Notes under the pieces: generated by a model | What the model was told of the DNA's origin: nothing | The model's input: only the letters and a program-made list of their open reading frames with translations | The model's database searches: none | NCBI GenBank assembly: GCA_016699405.1 | Contig: CP064972.1 | Location: 4,123,501-4,187,500 of the forward strand | Length of the DNA stretch: 64,000 nt | Reading direction: 5' to 3' | DNA from: Holophagales bacterium | Lineage (GTDB): Bacteria > Acidobacteriota > Thermoanaerobaculia > Multivoradales > JAGPDF01 | Part shown: positions 63,528-64,000 of the stretch, in pieces | Numbering within the stretch: position 1 is the stretch's first letter | Layout of the letters: the number at the start of each line of letters is the position of its first letter | Program-made: the position numbers and the translations under genes

Positions 63528-64000
63528 TCAGACAATCCAGAATCTGACCTGCTGCTCCTCGAGGAAGCTCCGCGCTCCGCTGCCCTGGAGGTAGGCGAGG
63601 GTCGAGAGCGTACCGGCCTCGAGACAGGAACGGGCGACGACGGTGACCGACCGCGGGGCGCCCTGGACCGGCCAGCCGGTGCGTGGGTCGAGGATGTGGC
63701 CGAGGCGCTTGCCGCGCCAACGCACGAAGCGTCGGGCATCGCCGCTGGTCGCCAACCCCGCGCAGGCGAGGTCGAGGCGAACCAGGGCAGCCCGGCCGGA
63801 GCGTTCCGGGTCGTCGATCCCGATGCTCCAGGTGCGGCCGCCCCGTCGGAGATGGCCGACGCAGAGGTCGCCGCCGAAGTTCACCACCGTCGAGGCCGAG
63901 GAGCGAGCGGCGAGCAGCGCCGCCACCCGGTCGACGGCGTACTCCTTGCCGAGGCCGCCGAAGTCGATCTCCATCCCCGCCGGCAGCGTGAGCTCGGGAT
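63528..64000 (-). CDS. FAD:protein FMN transferase (ApbE), N-terminus beyond the window
   Basis: The last 157 codons are in the window and the gene continues past 64000. ApbE blocks are visible: MEIDFGGLGKEYAVDR, VNFGGDLCVGH, GKRLGHILDPRTGWPV and SVTVVARSCLEAGTLST. ApbE attaches FMN to threonine residues of flavoproteins such as NqrB and RnfG outside the inner membrane. In most ApbE proteins the last block reads AD-x-L-(A/S)-T; here it is AGTLST, with Gly in place of the metal-binding Asp, which could weaken activity. The short distance to the hairpin at 63312-63353 suggests an independent convergent gene. Confidence 0.88.
   Translation of the reverse strand, partial: PELTLPAGMEIDFGGLGKEYAVDRVAALLAARSSASTVVNFGGDLCVGHLRRGGRTWSIGIDDPERSGRAALVRLDLACAGLATSGDARRFVRWRGKRLGHILDPRTGWPVQGAPRSVTVVARSCLEAGTLSTLAYLQGSGARSFLEEQQVRFWIV

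Overview
This 64 kb window is GC-rich, gene-dense chromosomal DNA. The gene mix suggests a member of the Acidobacteriota, perhaps near the Thermoanaerobaculia: large secreted beta-propeller and sortilin-like proteins, a fusion of a TolB-like propeller, an M28 peptidase and a PDZ domain, a DUF4097 protein, a TMTC-like TPR membrane protein, a multihaem cytochrome ending in a DGFE tag, and an alpha-2-macroglobulin. This placement is inferred from gene content; there is no rRNA in the window. I saw no tRNA, CRISPR array, insertion sequence, prophage or integrase gene.

Region by region. 1-1766: a slipin (cut by the edge) and NfeD pair. 2167-5290: a short array of integron gene cassettes without a visible integrase, with all genes on the minus strand and separated by attC-like sites. 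It carries hicBA, a 4-fold beta-flower protein, a HARE-HTH/GIY-YIG protein and a zinc-ribbon DUF4145 protein. A 154-bp unit ending in attC-core heptamers is present twice. 5295-6059 has no convincing gene. 6060-12880: a FAAH-like amidase, an unusual alpha/beta-hydrolase-DedA-ATP-grasp triple fusion, and tex. 12940-13200: a compact transcription unit with promoter, 28-codon ORF with a strong Shine-Dalgarno, 13-bp hairpin and intrinsic terminator.

13228-16636 (minus): an olsBA-like lipid operon coupled to a TPR membrane protein. 16775-19000: a YyaL-like thioredoxin protein with a DsbD-alpha-like tail. 19110-21551: MOSC protein, PssA and a DUF4097 protein. 21628-31169 (minus): a tightly packed set consisting of a secreted M28 peptidase, an orphan peptide-binding lipoprotein, a histidine kinase, a response regulator, a GGDEF/EAL protein, a YheT-like hydrolase and a DoxX-like protein. 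This could link extracellular peptides to c-di-GMP turnover. 31381-38175 (plus): sortilin-like protein, acid phosphatase lipoprotein, DCC thiol-disulfide protein, FHA protein and TSUP transporter. 38330-42173: lon, glucokinase and a DUF6116 protein.

42189-44183: a nine-haem secreted cytochrome. 44358-45704: promoter, SAM-I-clan riboswitch, terminator and metK. 45776-47169: PadR regulator and DUF1700-type membrane protein. 47303-51870: GH106-like lipoprotein and HrpB helicase. 52006-63305: a two-gene unit with a 1797-residue secreted beta-rich protein overlapping a thioester-containing alpha-2-macroglobulin. 63528-64000: a partial ApbE.

The most promising candidates for something undescribed are the cassette array with its 154-bp duplication, the triple-fusion lipid protein, the structured RNA with a small ORF, and the giant partner of the alpha-2-macroglobulin.
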